Positions 10,053 to 20,400 are shown, counted from the stretch's first letter. The stretch: DNA of 64,000 nt from Rhodocyclaceae bacterium (GCA_004379165.1 NKXK01000025.1:1-64000); one strand, 5' to 3'. Made by a program: numbers and translations. Notes: generated by a model from the sequence alone, not told the origin.

Positions 10053-10279
10053 CCGCCTTGACCGTTCGCTTGCCTGATGACAAGCATCGTCGCCTCAAAG
10101 CACTGGCCAAAAGCCGCGGCACGCCCCTCAATCGTCTGATCGACGAAATGACGACGCTGATGCTCGCTGAATTTGATGCAGAAACCCGCTTTCAGGTGCG
10201 TGCGGCGCGCGGTGCCGACAAAACGGAAATCGGGCTGGCGCTTCTCGAAAAGGCAGCCGGGCCGGATAAGGTGGCGTGA
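10049..10279 (+). CDS. Small antitoxin-like protein
   Basis: A 76-aa protein with a short beta strand (TALTVRLPDD) followed by helices (KHRRLKALAKSRGTPLNRLIDEM), the layout of ribbon-helix-helix (CopG/Arc-like) DNA-binding antitoxins. It overlaps the PIN gene by 4 bases. It would bind and block the toxin and repress the operon. The toxin gene comes first, the less usual order. Confidence 0.7.
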   Translation: MTALTVRLPDDKHRRLKALAKSRGTPLNRLIDEMTTLMLAEFDAETRFQVRAARGADKTEIGLALLEKAAGPDKVA

Positions 10280-10458
10280 GTAAGTCGGCACTGAACGGTA
10301 GAAATCGGGAGTTGATCTGACACCAACTGGCAGTTTGAACTGTCTCAATTCGGCCAAGAAGAGACGCTGGAGCGCCCAACAAATGGATGCCACGAACGGC
10401 AGGAAACTGATCACATAGGGGCAAGCATCTCGAATGGCAGTTTCGCCGATGCGATGCT

Positions 10459-11379
10459 GTGCTTTGGTGTGTGCGTGCTGACCGTATCGGCAGCGCCTCA
10501 ACGGCGGCCTCGTTGCGCTATTTCTCAGGCTACGCCAAGAAAATCATTATTGCCCTTCCTGCATTTGATGCGGACGGGAACCGTGCGGGAAGCAAATTTG
10601 CAATAAGTCCTGAGCCGAGGGCTTCGGCTATTTCCATCGACCTTCCGTATTTCCATTTTCAACTGGGCGACTGGTTCGATAACGCCGTGGATTGGATGGA
10701 TGAAAAGTTTGGACGTCTGGTGGGCGGAAAGGAAGCGTCCGATCAACGACGCGCGCAGCGGTTGCAAGAGAGGTGGGAACACATTGCAGAGGTCTTCTCA
10801 TCGGAGTGGCGCCGCCATGTCGGCACTTCACTAGCACAAGTGAAGCAGGAGACTATTCGGCAATATCAGACTCTGTACGATGCGATTGAGTCAGTCTTTG
10901 GGCGGATCGAGCATCACGCAGGTGGTTCGGTCTCTGGGGCTTTGGGGCGGATTCAGGTTGCTCTTGAAGATATTGCTGTCCCCCCAGTATTTCAGGCTCA
11001 GATGCTTACTTCTCTGTCGGGCATGCAGTCTGGAAAGCTCAGGAGCTGTAAAAATAACTCAGTTGCGACGAAGGCAGTTCCAGTAGAGCGTTCGGCTGTA
11101 CGAAGTGCCCGGCCGCCAGTGAGCAGGCTTGGCAAGTCGTCGGTAGATGCGGATCTTCGACATTCGTCTTCAGCTTCGCTTGATGGGCCATCTAACCAGA
11201 GGCATTCGAGCGTGGTGCTAGTAATCGGAGCTCGTTTGATCCACAAGAAGCTTGGACCAGGAAAGATTGTGGGGATGGACTGGAATTATTGCCTTGTTCA
11301 GTTCGACAGCGAAGACTCGCCCCGAAAGTTTAATCAATCAACCCTGCTGGATCCGGATTGGTTTTCTCTTGAGAGTTAG
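10459..11379 (+). CDS. Unrecognised protein with a C-terminal KOW/Tudor-like segment
   Basis: Up to 306 aa from a GTG; the true start is uncertain and could be later, for example the TTG at 10513. The middle (about 70-170) is helical and rich in charged residues. A Ser-rich linker follows, and then the last 50 residues G-A-R-L-I-H-K-K-L-G-P-G-K-I-V-G with V-Q-F-D resemble the small beta-barrel at the end of UvrD-like helicases. The base composition is more AT-rich than the neighbours, which suggests transfer. The 179 bases upstream and the 281 bases downstream hold no recognisable gene. No function is proposed. Confidence 0.45.
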   Translation: MLWCVRADRIGSASTAASLRYFSGYAKKIIIALPAFDADGNRAGSKFAISPEPRASAISIDLPYFHFQLGDWFDNAVDWMDEKFGRLVGGKEASDQRRAQRLQERWEHIAEVFSSEWRRHVGTSLAQVKQETIRQYQTLYDAIESVFGRIEHHAGGSVSGALGRIQVALEDIAVPPVFQAQMLTSLSGMQSGKLRSCKNNSVATKAVPVERSAVRSARPPVSRLGKSSVDADLRHSSSASLDGPSNQRHSSVVLVIGARLIHKKLGPGKIVGMDWNYCLVQFDSEDSPRKFNQSTLLDPDWFSLES

Positions 11380-11660
11380 AGTGAGCAGTTTTTTTGATCG
11401 TTGGCGGCGAACCTCTGTCTAGAGGCAGGTATTCGGCTTATTACCGCCCAATTACGCCAATCAGACCAACGGACGGATTGGCCGAGGTTCATACCGCCAT
11501 GCTGGGCAACTTGACCGGCAGCTTTATGATCAGCAACCGGTCAGCGGGGTTGCCTTCGTCATGTGACTCTTCTGGGTCGAAATGAGTCCAATCTGATGTG
11601 ATCTGGTAGTAGCTATCAGATCAAGGCTGAACTTCTGTAGATGAAAATTACAGTCCCTGT

Positions 11661-13892
11661 TCAGCGCTTCCCCTTCATGGCCCGCACCTCAAAACTCACA
11701 CGATCCACCAGCGCGCCATTCCGCTCGGTCAATTGCAGCGTATGGCGTCCCGGCTGCGGCAGCCAGTGGGCGGGCTGGTCGGCGCGGGCGAGGGGTTTGC
11801 CGTCGAGTAGCCAGCGCCAGCCGCTGGCAGCGGGGGAAGACAGGCGTAGGGGCAGGCGCTGGCGGCTGGGCGGGATGTCGGGGTCGAGGGCGATGATGCT
11901 GCCTTCGGCGGGGTAGGCGATGCGCGCCAGTGCGTTGCCGCCGGCCGCGCGGATGACGGTCTGTTCGCTGCCGGCGAGGAACCATTCGTCACGCAGTGGT
12001 TCGCTGGCCGGCTCGAAACGGATGGCGCTGCGTACGACGCCTGCAGGTGCGGCAGGCGGCGGGCTGCTGATGGCGGGTCGGCCGCTGGCGGGGTCGCCGC
12101 GGTGTAGCCAGTCCATCACCTCACGCCATACCGGTGCCGCACCGGAAATGCCGGAAACGTCATGCATCGGGCTGCCGCTGGCGTTGCCGACCCAGACGGC
12201 GGCGGTGTAGCGGCGGCTGAAGCCGGCGCACCAGTTGTCGCGCATGTCCTTACTAGTGCCGGTCTTGACCGCGCTCCAGTAGGGTGTCGCCAGCCAGGAT
12301 TCGAGGCCGAAGGTGGCGGCACGGGCATTGCGGTCGGCGAGGATGTCGCTGACCAGATAACTGCTGGCGGCGCTGTGGGCGCGGCGTGGCGGGCCGGCAA
12401 AGACGCCGCTGCAGCCGGCGCTGCGGCAGTTGAAGGTGGCGCGGCCGAATGACAGTGGCGACCACTGGCCACCGTTGGCCAGCGTCCGGTAGGCATTGGC
12501 CAGCGTCAGCAGCGAAATGTCCGCCGAGCCAAGCGCGAGGCTGTAGCCGTACCACTCGCCGTCCTGCTTGATGCTGCTGAATCCGTTTTTCTGGAGCGCG
12601 GCGTGGAAGGGATTGGCGCCGACGCGTACCAGCGTGCGCACCGCCGGCACGTTGAGCGAGCCGCCGAGCGCGGCGCGGGCCGAGACCCAGCCGCGATAGC
12701 CGGCCTCGTAATTCTGCGGCGCGTAGAGGCCGTTGCCGGTGTCCAGCGTCAGCGGCGCGTCCTCGATCAGGCTGGCGGGGTTCAGGTGTTTCTGTTCAAA
12801 GGCCAGTGCATAAAGAAAAGGCTTGAGCGTCGAGCCGGCCTGGCGCAATGCGGTCACGCCATCGACTTCGGCAGCTGCCGAAAGGTCGCCGCTGGAGCCG
12901 ACCCAGGCGAGGACTTCGCCGCGGGTGTTGTCGATGACGATGACCGCCCCATCCTCGACATTCTGCCGGCGCAGCGCCCCGAGGTGGCGGCGCAGTGCGG
13001 TAGCTGCGAAGGCTTGCAGGTCGGCGTCGACACTGCTGCGGACACGGCTGCCCGGCGTATTCAGCAGTTTGCGGGCGAGGTGGGGCGCCAGTTGCGGGGC
13101 GCTGTCGTTATCGGCAGCGCGCAGGCCGCTGGCCAGCGCCTGCCCGGCAAAGCTGTCGAGCCCCGAGCATTCGCCGGCTCTATCCATCTCCGTGAGCAGT
13201 CGGCAGGCCCGCTCGGCAACGCGCGCTGGTGCGGCATTCGGCGCCCGAAGCAAGGCGGCGGCCAGCGCCGATTCGCGCTCATCCAGCCCGTGCGGCCATT
13301 TGCCGAAGAGTTGTCGGCTCATCGCTGCTACCCCTTGCAGTTCGCCGCGGAAGCTGACGAGGTTGAGATAAGCCTCGGCGATTTCGCCCTTGTGCCAGAA
13401 ACGCTCCAGCCGCAGTGCTGCGGTGGACTGGGAAATCTTGCCAAAAAAGGAACGCCGGCCACGGCGCTGGCTGTCTTCGTCGAGCAGGCCAGCCAGCTGC
13501 ATGGTTAGCGTGCTGGCGCCGCGGGTCGGGTTGCCGCGCAGGTTGCTCCAGGCCGCCTTGCCGGCGGCGGCCCAATCGACGCCGTTGTGCTCGGCAAAGC
13601 GGCGGTCTTCGGAGAGGATGACGGCGCGAAGCAGCGCCGGCGAGATCTCGTCAAGCGGCGTCCACTCCAGCCGCCGCACCAGCGGATCGAGGCGCAGGCT
13701 GTGCAAGGGGCGGCCGTCCCGGGCGAGCAGCTTGGCATCGGAACTGCGGTAAGCCGCACGCACCTCATCAAAGGCTGGCAGGGCTTGAGCCTGGGGGGCT
13801 AACAACAGCACGGCCGCTGCCACTGCCGATGCCAGCAGTCGGCGGCAGGCAGCATGGTGGCGATGCAACCGGGAAAAGACCTCGATACCCAT
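11661..13892 (-). CDS. pbpC: Penicillin-binding protein 1C (bifunctional transglycosylase/transpeptidase)
   Basis: A 743-aa class A PBP that polymerises and may cross-link peptidoglycan in the periplasm. It has an N-terminal membrane/signal segment, then a GT51 transglycosylase with EDRRFAEHNGVD and GASTLTMQLA. The transpeptidase follows, with active-site STLK, S-L-N in GGSLNVPAV, and KTGTS. A C-terminal BiPBP_C beta domain closes it. The start is taken at the ATG 13892; a GTG at 13916 is also in frame. In E. coli pbpC is adjacent to the alpha-2-macroglobulin gene yfhM; here that partner lies 3.6 kb upstream on the same strand, with other genes between. Confidence 0.93.
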   Translation of the reverse strand: MGIEVFSRLHRHHAACRRLLASAVAAAVLLLAPQAQALPAFDEVRAAYRSSDAKLLARDGRPLHSLRLDPLVRRLEWTPLDEISPALLRAVILSEDRRFAEHNGVDWAAAGKAAWSNLRGNPTRGASTLTMQLAGLLDEDSQRRGRRSFFGKISQSTAALRLERFWHKGEIAEAYLNLVSFRGELQGVAAMSRQLFGKWPHGLDERESALAAALLRAPNAAPARVAERACRLLTEMDRAGECSGLDSFAGQALASGLRAADNDSAPQLAPHLARKLLNTPGSRVRSSVDADLQAFAATALRRHLGALRRQNVEDGAVIVIDNTRGEVLAWVGSSGDLSAAAEVDGVTALRQAGSTLKPFLYALAFEQKHLNPASLIEDAPLTLDTGNGLYAPQNYEAGYRGWVSARAALGGSLNVPAVRTLVRVGANPFHAALQKNGFSSIKQDGEWYGYSLALGSADISLLTLANAYRTLANGGQWSPLSFGRATFNCRSAGCSGVFAGPPRRAHSAASSYLVSDILADRNARAATFGLESWLATPYWSAVKTGTSKDMRDNWCAGFSRRYTAAVWVGNASGSPMHDVSGISGAAPVWREVMDWLHRGDPASGRPAISSPPPAAPAGVVRSAIRFEPASEPLRDEWFLAGSEQTVIRAAGGNALARIAYPAEGSIIALDPDIPPSRQRLPLRLSSPAASGWRWLLDGKPLARADQPAHWLPQPGRHTLQLTERNGALVDRVSFEVRAMKGKR
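13418..13452 (+). repeat. Dispersed TGCGGT motif, diverged copy inside pbpC
   Basis: TGCGGTGGACTGGGAAA, then TCTTGCCAAAAAAGG. Core and both A-rich tracts are kept. The gene reads it on the other strand as G-K-I-S-Q-S-T-A. Confidence 0.45.
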
Positions 13893-13954
13893 GATGCCCG
13901 GATTATCGCTCTTCACCCGCGCACCGCCGTAGCGGAAAGCCGCGCGAGTGAAAA

Positions 13955-14233
13955 ATGTCGCGGCGTGTGGAGATCTACGATCTGGTGCTGATGGACATGC
14001 AGATGCCGGTGATGGATGGCCTGGAGGCGACGCGCTGCATCCGTGCCATGCCTGAACATGCAGACTTGCCCATCGTCGCCATGACGGCGAATGCCTTCGC
14101 CGAGGATCAGGCGCTGTGCCTGGATGTCGGGATGGATGATTTCCTGCCCAAGCCGGTCAATGCGGACAAGCGGTATGTGATGGTCTTGAAATGGCTGTCG
14201 CGGCACCATCAAGCCTCCGGCGTGGTGGTTTGA
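13955..14233 (+). pseudogene. Response-regulator receiver fragment
   Basis: A 92-codon frame giving the second half of a REC domain. It has the phospho-acceptor strand [15 protein letters not shown], then [11 protein letters not shown] and the conserved Lys in FLPKPVN. The first 45 or so residues, with the acidic pocket, are absent, and no kinase domain precedes it. The sequence type is that of receivers of BarA-like hybrid kinases, so this is probably the leftover end of such a gene. A similar fragment lies at 31863. Confidence 0.6.
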
Positions 14234-14358
14234 ATCCTCAGCCTCGCGGGTAGGTGGCTCGCAGCCTGAGACCGAGGACAGATTAATTAGCAACACTCGG
14301 CCAGAAATTGAAATGATGTGCTAGATTTAACATATACGTCACCTCAAGAGTTTGCTGC

Positions 14359-16257
14359 GTGCACCATCTCAAGTCGCTTCGCGTCCGGGTTGCACTGGTC
14401 TGGCTGGTTTTCCTGCTGGTGGTGGCGTTCAGTCTGATTCAGGGCAGCCGGGTTCGGGCCAACATCCTGGCCGAGGAGAATGCCCGCTTCGAGCGCAATG
14501 CGGTGCTCGCCAGCGTCGCCTCTGAAGTCTTTACCGCGCAGCTGGTGCATCAAGTGGGTGCCTTGTTGCGGGCGGTGCGCCAGTTTCATCGCAAGACCGG
14601 CGCCTATGCCGAAACCGAGGCCTTCATTGACCAGCTGGGTTTTGATCGCTCGCTGATCGATGGTATCTACCTCCTGGATGCCGAGGGCTGGGGCGTGGCC
14701 AAGGCACGTGGGCACAACGCTGCTGAGCGGGACTATTTTCAGCATCATCGGCAGACGCCCGGCGACAGCTTGAAAATTTCGCCGGTGGAGGTCGGGAAGG
14801 TCGGCGGCAAGCTGCATTTCAGCATTTCACTCCGGGTCGAGCGTGACGACGGGCAGTTTGACGGTGTTCTCATGGCTACGGTGCGTCCGGAAGCGTTTTC
14901 GAATCATTACCGGCAGTTGCAGGGGGGTGAAGACCGAGTGTTTTCCTTGATTCTCTCTGACAGTCGCCGCTTACTAACACGCCTGCCTGAACCGACTCCC
15001 GAGCAGTGGGCGCGTCCGGTAGCACTTGAAAACTGGCCGATGATTCTGCGTGATGAAGTGGGCCGCTTCGTCGCAGTCAGTCCGGTCGATGGCATCGAGC
15101 GGGTCTATGTATTCAGGAAAATTCATCAGCTACCTCTGGTCATGTTCGTCGGCTTTGCCGAAACCGAGGTTGCGTATGCCGCGGCTGTCCGCTTTGAACG
15201 GCTGCAGGATATCGCCATTTCCGGATTGACAATCCTTGGCCTGGCGGGACTGATACTAAGCTTGGCGCTGATCAGCCGTGAGCGACTGGCCACCGCCAAT
15301 GTCTGCCTGGAAAACGCCTACGAAGCGATGCGTGCGCAAGCCATGAGTGATGCGCTGACGGGTTTGCCGGCACGGCCGATGTTCTTTGATCGGCTCGCTC
15401 AGGCGGTCTCGGCCGCCCGGCGTAATGAGCGGTTGGTGGCGCTGCTCTTTCTCGATCTCGATGGCTTCAAGGCGGTCAATGACCAGTACGGGCACGATGC
15501 CGGGGATGTGGTGCTGAAAGCGGTGACCCATCGCTGGCTGACCTGTGTACGTGACTCGGACACGGTGGCCCGGCTGGGGGGTGACGAATTTGCAGTGATC
15601 ATTGCCGATGTCCTGCCCGGAACATCGATGCAGGCAGTCTGCGAGAAAATCATCGCAGCACTGGCGGACGACATCGAGTTGCCGAGCGGACACTTTGCGC
15701 ATGTTGGCGTCAGTATCGGGCTGGCAATCTATCCCGATAACGGTCTGGAAATCGACTCGCTGCTGGCGGCAGCCGATGCGGCGATGTACCAGAGCAAGGC
15801 GCGAGGCAAGAACACCTGGACCATCGCCACGGCGAGGCCGGTGGCGAATGGCGAGGCGCTCGACTGGCTGGTGTTTTCCGATGCCCATTTGCTGGGCGTC
15901 GCGGAAATCGACGAGCAGCACCGGCAACTGGTGCGCCTCGTCAATCGCCTGAATCGGGCGGTGAATGGCGACGAGGATGCCGGCGAGGTTGCCGGCCTGT
16001 TCGTGCGGTTGTTCGAAGCGACGCGCCAGCATTTCGAGACCGAACATCGCTACATGGTGCAGTACGCCTACCCGGCGACGACCGTCCATGACCATGAACA
16101 CCAGCGGTTGTTGGAGGAATTGACCCGGATGTCTTCAGAAACAACGCCCGGAAATGAGCTCCTGATCCTGCAGCGGGTCAAGGATTGGCTGCTCGACCAT
16201 ATCAACGCGGCAGATCGGCAACTTGGCCATTATCTGGTGCGCCACGGCTGTCATTAG
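14359..16257 (+). CDS. Membrane diguanylate cyclase with periplasmic sensor and C-terminal hemerythrin domain
   Basis: A 632-aa protein (GTG start at 14359). A membrane helix (about 9-28), a periplasmic cache-like sensor (30-280) and a second helix (284-305) precede the GGDEF domain. That domain has G407-G-D-E-F411 intact and an I-site R398-D-S-D401 for product inhibition. Residues 500-628 form a bacteriohemerythrin domain with the full ligand set H521, H558, E562, H577, H581, H614 and D619. It should make c-di-GMP under control of a periplasmic ligand and of oxygen or redox state at the di-iron site. Related Vibrio proteins have this pairing; the signal here is inferred. No close operon partner. 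Confidence 0.9.
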   Translation: MHHLKSLRVRVALVWLVFLLVVAFSLIQGSRVRANILAEENARFERNAVLASVASEVFTAQLVHQVGALLRAVRQFHRKTGAYAETEAFIDQLGFDRSLIDGIYLLDAEGWGVAKARGHNAAERDYFQHHRQTPGDSLKISPVEVGKVGGKLHFSISLRVERDDGQFDGVLMATVRPEAFSNHYRQLQGGEDRVFSLILSDSRRLLTRLPEPTPEQWARPVALENWPMILRDEVGRFVAVSPVDGIERVYVFRKIHQLPLVMFVGFAETEVAYAAAVRFERLQDIAISGLTILGLAGLILSLALISRERLATANVCLENAYEAMRAQAMSDALTGLPARPMFFDRLAQAVSAARRNERLVALLFLDLDGFKAVNDQYGHDAGDVVLKAVTHRWLTCVRDSDTVARLGGDEFAVIIADVLPGTSMQAVCEKIIAALADDIELPSGHFAHVGVSIGLAIYPDNGLEIDSLLAAADAAMYQSKARGKNTWTIATARPVANGEALDWLVFSDAHLLGVAEIDEQHRQLVRLVNRLNRAVNGDEDAGEVAGLFVRLFEATRQHFETEHRYMVQYAYPATTVHDHEHQRLLEELTRMSSETTPGNELLILQRVKDWLLDHINAADRQLGHYLVRHGCH

Positions 16258-16264
16258 GGCGCTT

Positions 16265-16301
16265 GCCGATTTTCGCGGCTTTTTCGCGTTGACCGCAGAT
16301 G
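16265..16301 (-). repeat. Dispersed TGCGGT motif, intergenic copy
   Basis: Lies in the 47 bases between two convergent stop codons. On the minus strand it reads CTGCGGTCAACGCGAAAAA, two bases, then CGCGAAAATCGG, one of the closest matches to the consensus. Confidence 0.75.
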
Positions 16302-16304
16302 GGC

Positions 16305-16874
16305 TCAAGGCAGCCAGAGTTTGCGCCAGCCTTCCTGGCCGAGGCGGGTCATGGTCTCGATGTTGCGTTCGTAGATGTCCGCAGCATCCGGGAAGGCCGC
16401 GACGGCGCGGTCGATGCTGCTTTCACGCTGCAGGTGCAGCGTCGGATAGGGCGAGCGGTTGGTGTAGTTGGCAATGTCGTCGGGGTCGCTGCCGGCAAAT
16501 TCGTAGTCCGGGTGAAGGCTGGCAATCTGGAAAACGCCGTCGTGGCCGAGATTGCGAATCAGCGCATCGGCTTCGGCCAGGAAAAAGTGGTAATCGAGAA
16601 AATCGACCATCGCTCGCGGATGTATCAGTAGCGTCGTGTCGAGCACGCTGTCCTCGGTCTCAGCCAGCCGGGTCAATTCGGCCGCCAGTTCGGCCAGCAA
16701 TTCGTCGGCCGTCACTGCCGTGCTGACTGCGTAGCGCACCTGCTTTTTGACAAAGACGCTCTTGGCAAAGGGGCAGAGATTGAGGCCGATGACGGCGCGC
16801 TCCAGCCAGAGGCGGGTTCGCTCCATGATGGTGGCGCGTTCGCTAGCGTCGGGGCAGGGGTAGATTTCGTCCAT
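16305..16874 (-). CDS. DUF1415 family protein
   Basis: A 189-aa soluble protein with the DUF1415 features T-x-x-W-L-E-x-A-V-I-G-L-N-L-C-P-F-A near residue 30, P-D-Y-E-F-A and R-S-P-Y-P-T-L-H-L. The function is unknown. The start at 16874 is chosen because the upstream frame overlaps the promoter of the divergent DUF302 gene. The single Cys in NLCPFA is conserved in the family as far as I recall. Confidence 0.8.
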   Translation of the reverse strand: MDEIYPCPDASERATIMERTRLWLERAVIGLNLCPFAKSVFVKKQVRYAVSTAVTADELLAELAAELTRLAETEDSVLDTTLLIHPRAMVDFLDYHFFLAEADALIRNLGHDGVFQIASLHPDYEFAGSDPDDIANYTNRSPYPTLHLQRESSIDRAVAAFPDAADIYERNIETMTRLGQEGWRKLWLP

Positions 16875-16950
16875 GGCCGAGATTTTATCGGGGCGATGGC
16901 CTTTCGGGGATAATGCCGGGGCCGGCAGCGGCCGTATCGCAGGGGAAAAC

Positions 16951-17334
16951 GTGGAATATCTCGTCGAAAGCAGCAAATCATTCAGCGAAGTCGTCTTCGA
17001 CCTGACGCCGGTCGTCCAGCGCCTCGGCTTCGTCGTCTTCCATCACGAAGATCTCGGCGAGAGCGTGCGCCGGCATGGTGGCGACTACGATGAAGAGAGC
17101 GCCGTCTTCCTCATTGGCAACTATCCGCTGCTTGAAGCACTCCTCAGCGTTGCGCCAGTGAGTTGCCTTGCATTGCCGACGCGGCTCGCCGTCTTCACCC
17201 GTGACGGCGCCACGTGGATCGGCTGCCAGCGGCCGACCGCACAGTTGGGCGACCTCGCAGGCAACGCTCAGGTAGTGAGACTGGCCGGCGAGATTGAAGC
17301 CCGCCTGATCCAGATCATCGACGAGGCGCGTTGA
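16951..17334 (+). CDS. DUF302 family protein
   Basis: A 127-aa protein starting at a GTG with a strong AGGGGAAA site 5 bases upstream. It follows the DUF302 pattern: an early GFVVFHHEDLG, a central segment around a family proline and strand (ALLSVAPVSCLALPTRLAVF), and TWIGCQRP. Members are small proteins of unknown role, sometimes fused to or beside redox genes. The earlier ATG at 16873 overlaps the divergent gene and is not used. Confidence 0.68.
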   Translation: MEYLVESSKSFSEVVFDLTPVVQRLGFVVFHHEDLGESVRRHGGDYDEESAVFLIGNYPLLEALLSVAPVSCLALPTRLAVFTRDGATWIGCQRPTAQLGDLAGNAQVVRLAGEIEARLIQIIDEAR

Positions 17335-17352
17335 GGGAAATACTGGAAAATT

Positions 17353-17419
17353 CGTCATCCCCGTGCAGGCGGGGATCCAGTTCCCGGACTTTATGGATTC
17401 CCGCCTGCACGGGAATGAC
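17353..17419. repeat. Dispersed palindromic repeat (REP-like), copy 1
   Basis: Two nearly perfect inverted arms, GTCATCCCCGTGCAGGCGGG and its mirror ending CGGGAATGAC, around a short centre. This is the common proteobacterial intergenic hairpin of the GTCATTCCCGC...GGCGGGAATCCA type. Further copies lie at 23632 and 63697. Confidence 0.8.
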
Positions 17420-17460
17420 AGCGTTGGAGGCATCCGCACCGGCTTCATCCGGTCTGCGCC

Positions 17461-20400
17461 TCAATCGACAACCACCACCCGCCCGTTCGGCACCTCGCCA
17501 AAGACATCAGGTGCATACATCGCCTCGACGCGCGTCGGCGGTAGCGTGAACTGGCCGGCATTGTTGAGGCGCAGGGTGTAGCTGGTCTTGAAGCGACCTT
17601 TGGGCAGCATCGCGTAGTAGGCGCGATAGGCACTGAAACTGCGCTCGACGTAGCTTGGGCGCCTGCCTGTGGAATCATTGTTTTCGCCCTGCGTGGCGAT
17701 GGCCGAATCGCGACCGTCGCCGTCGCCCATGATGCGCGCGCCGGCGGGGATCGGGTCGGTGAGTGCGACCCAGCTCATGTCGTTATCGGCATCCACCGTC
17801 AGCGTCACCCGCCAAAGATCGCCGCGGCTGATCTTGCCCGGTGTTTTTTCCTGCACCGGCGTTACCTTGCGGCTGATGTGGTAGCCGGCACTGCGGGCGG
17901 GGCCGTCGGGGATGGCGGCGAGCACCTGCACCGTCGCCCAGGGCTGGCCGCTGCCCTGGTGCGCCAGCGTCAGCTTGTCATCCTTGCCTCCGGGCCAGGG
18001 CAGGCGCAGCGGCTCGGGCAGCGCGGGGGGTGTTGCCGATTTTTGCGGGTTTTCCCAGTTCACCGCAACACGCGCCGCGCCGAGTGTGGCCGTGGTGCTG
18101 CCCGCGAGCGTTTCGCGCTCGAACTTGCCGGCGAAGCGGTCGATGACGACGCGTGCCCAAGCGTTGGCAGTGGTTGTCAGCCAGCGGCCACGCACCTGAC
18201 GCTCCAGCGCCCCCTGCATCAGCTTCGGCAGGTCGGCCCGCCAGGCGGGGTCGTCGAGCATGGCCTCGATCAGCCGGAAGGCGTTGGCGTCGGCGTTGAG
18301 CATCATCCACCACCAGTAGTCTTCGCGCTCGCTGGTGAACACCAGCCGGCTGCCGGCGTAGCTAAGGCGGTTGCGCAGTTCCTGCTGGGTGCTCGCCAGC
18401 TTCTGATCGCGTTGCGGCAGGGCGGGCAGGCGGCGGACGATCTGTACCCAGTCGATCAGCGCCGCCGTCGGCAGGCGCAGTGGGTCGATGTCGAGCGCGG
18501 CTGCCGCGCGCGTTGCCTGTATGCCTTGTCGGGTCAGCGCCTGCAGGGCGTTGAGGCGGCGATGGAGGAGGCTGTCGGCCGGCGACCATTCCTGCGTCCG
18601 GATGCGGCCCTCGGCATAGGCCGTCAGCCCCTGCAGCATGCGCTGGCGGCTGTCTTCAGGGATGCTGAAGCCGGCGAGCGTGGCGAGGTCGAGCAGGTAG
18701 GCGGTGAGCGTCGCGCTGCCGGCGGTGCCGGGGAAGTAGCTGGCCAGGCCTTGTGCATCGAGGTGGCCGGGCAGACTGTCAGCGATGCGCTGCCAGCGTT
18801 TTTCATCATGCAGGCCGACGGCAATCGAGGTCTGTTGTTCGAGACAGCTGAACGGGTAGTCCTCGAAGAAACGGCGCAGGCCGGGCGGTGGTGTCGCCAG
18901 CTTGGGTGACAGCGCGATTTCCAGCCCGCCCTTGTCGGGCAGGGCACCAGCAGGGCGGCTGACCGGCAGTTCGACGGGTGCCGCGATGCGCATGAAGCTC
19001 GCCTGTTGCACCGTCACCGGCACTGCGGGCGCAATCTGCTGCGTGATGCGCAGTGTGTCGCTGGCACTGCCGCCTTCCTCGCGGGCGGTGAATTCCCAGG
19101 TCTGCGCGGTCACGCCCTTGCCAGCCTGCATCTGCCAGCGCAGTTCGCCGGCACTTTCGGGGGGCAGGCTGAGTTTTTGTTCGGGCAGCGAAATCGGGCC
19201 GTTTTTGGCGTTCACCGCAAGCGTCATCTTGCGCGCCGTGCCGTTGCGCAGCGTCAGCAGGCCGGTGAAGCGGTCGCTTTCGCGCACCAGCGGCGGCAGG
19301 CCGGAGATCAGCTGCAGGTCCTGCCGGGTGCGCACGCTGGCGCTGCCGGTGCCAAACAGCGCGGCGCCGGCGGTGGCGACGCCGACCAGCTTGAACTCGC
19401 TGAGCGAATCGTTCATGGTCAGCTTGAGCGTGGCGCTGCCGTTGGCATCGACGACGACGCGCGGCTGCCAGTGGATCAGCGTGTCGAAGAGTTCGCGTGC
19501 CGGCGCCCGACCGCCGCCACCGCCCGGGGGCAGGGCTTTCTTACCGAAATGGCGCTTGCCGATGACCTGCGATTGCGCGGTCGCGGTTTCAACCTCGTAG
19601 CCGCGTTTTTGCAGCATGGCATCGAGCAAGTTCCAGCTGTCGTTCGGGCGCAGTTCGAGCAGCGCCTGATCGACGGCGGCAAAGGCTACTTCGCTGCCGG
19701 CCGGTAGCGGCTTGCCATCGGGCGTGGTGACGCGGATTTTGACGGTCGTCGTGTCGCGCGGCCGCAGTTCGGTCTTGTCTGCCGTGACATCGACCTTGAG
19801 CTTGAAACCTTCGGTGCCGACCGCGATCTCGGCCAGCCCGAGGCGGAAGGCCGGCTTGGCGAGATCGACCATCGCCGTTGGCTGCGTAGGCTGCCACCAT
19901 TCCTTGAACCACGCCAGCGGCTCGCGCCAGCCCCACTGGAGGAGCGAATACCACGACAGTGGCTCGACGCGGCCGCGCACGGCAAGCACCGAGACAAAGA
20001 CATTCGGCCCCCAGTCGGCCTTGACCGGCAGTTCGATGTTGGGTCGGTAGCGTGACAGGGGCTGGATGTGGGTTTCGATGATGCCGCCCGCCTCGACGGC
20101 GATCAGCGCCGTCGCCTCGCGGAAGGGCGTGCGTACCTGGAGGCGTGCCGTTTCGCCCGGCGCGTAGCTCTTCTTCTCGGGAATGACATCGATGCGGTCC
20201 TGATTGCCGGCGGCAAACCACAGGTCGCCGGCACCGGCGACCCAGTAACTGGTGCCGGCACGGGCGATATTGCCTTGGCCGTCGCGGGTTTCGGCCAGTA
20301 AATAGACCGAACCGGGCGCTGTCGCCTTCGGCTCGCAGAGCAGCAGGCCGCGGCTGTCGGTGCTGCCGGCGCAGAGTTCGCCGATATCCTGGAATTCGCT

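Noticed and set aside
11600-11622. Hairpin GATCTGGTAG/CTATCAGATC as a pbpC terminator
   Set aside because: One mismatch and no T run on either side; only a weak dyad.
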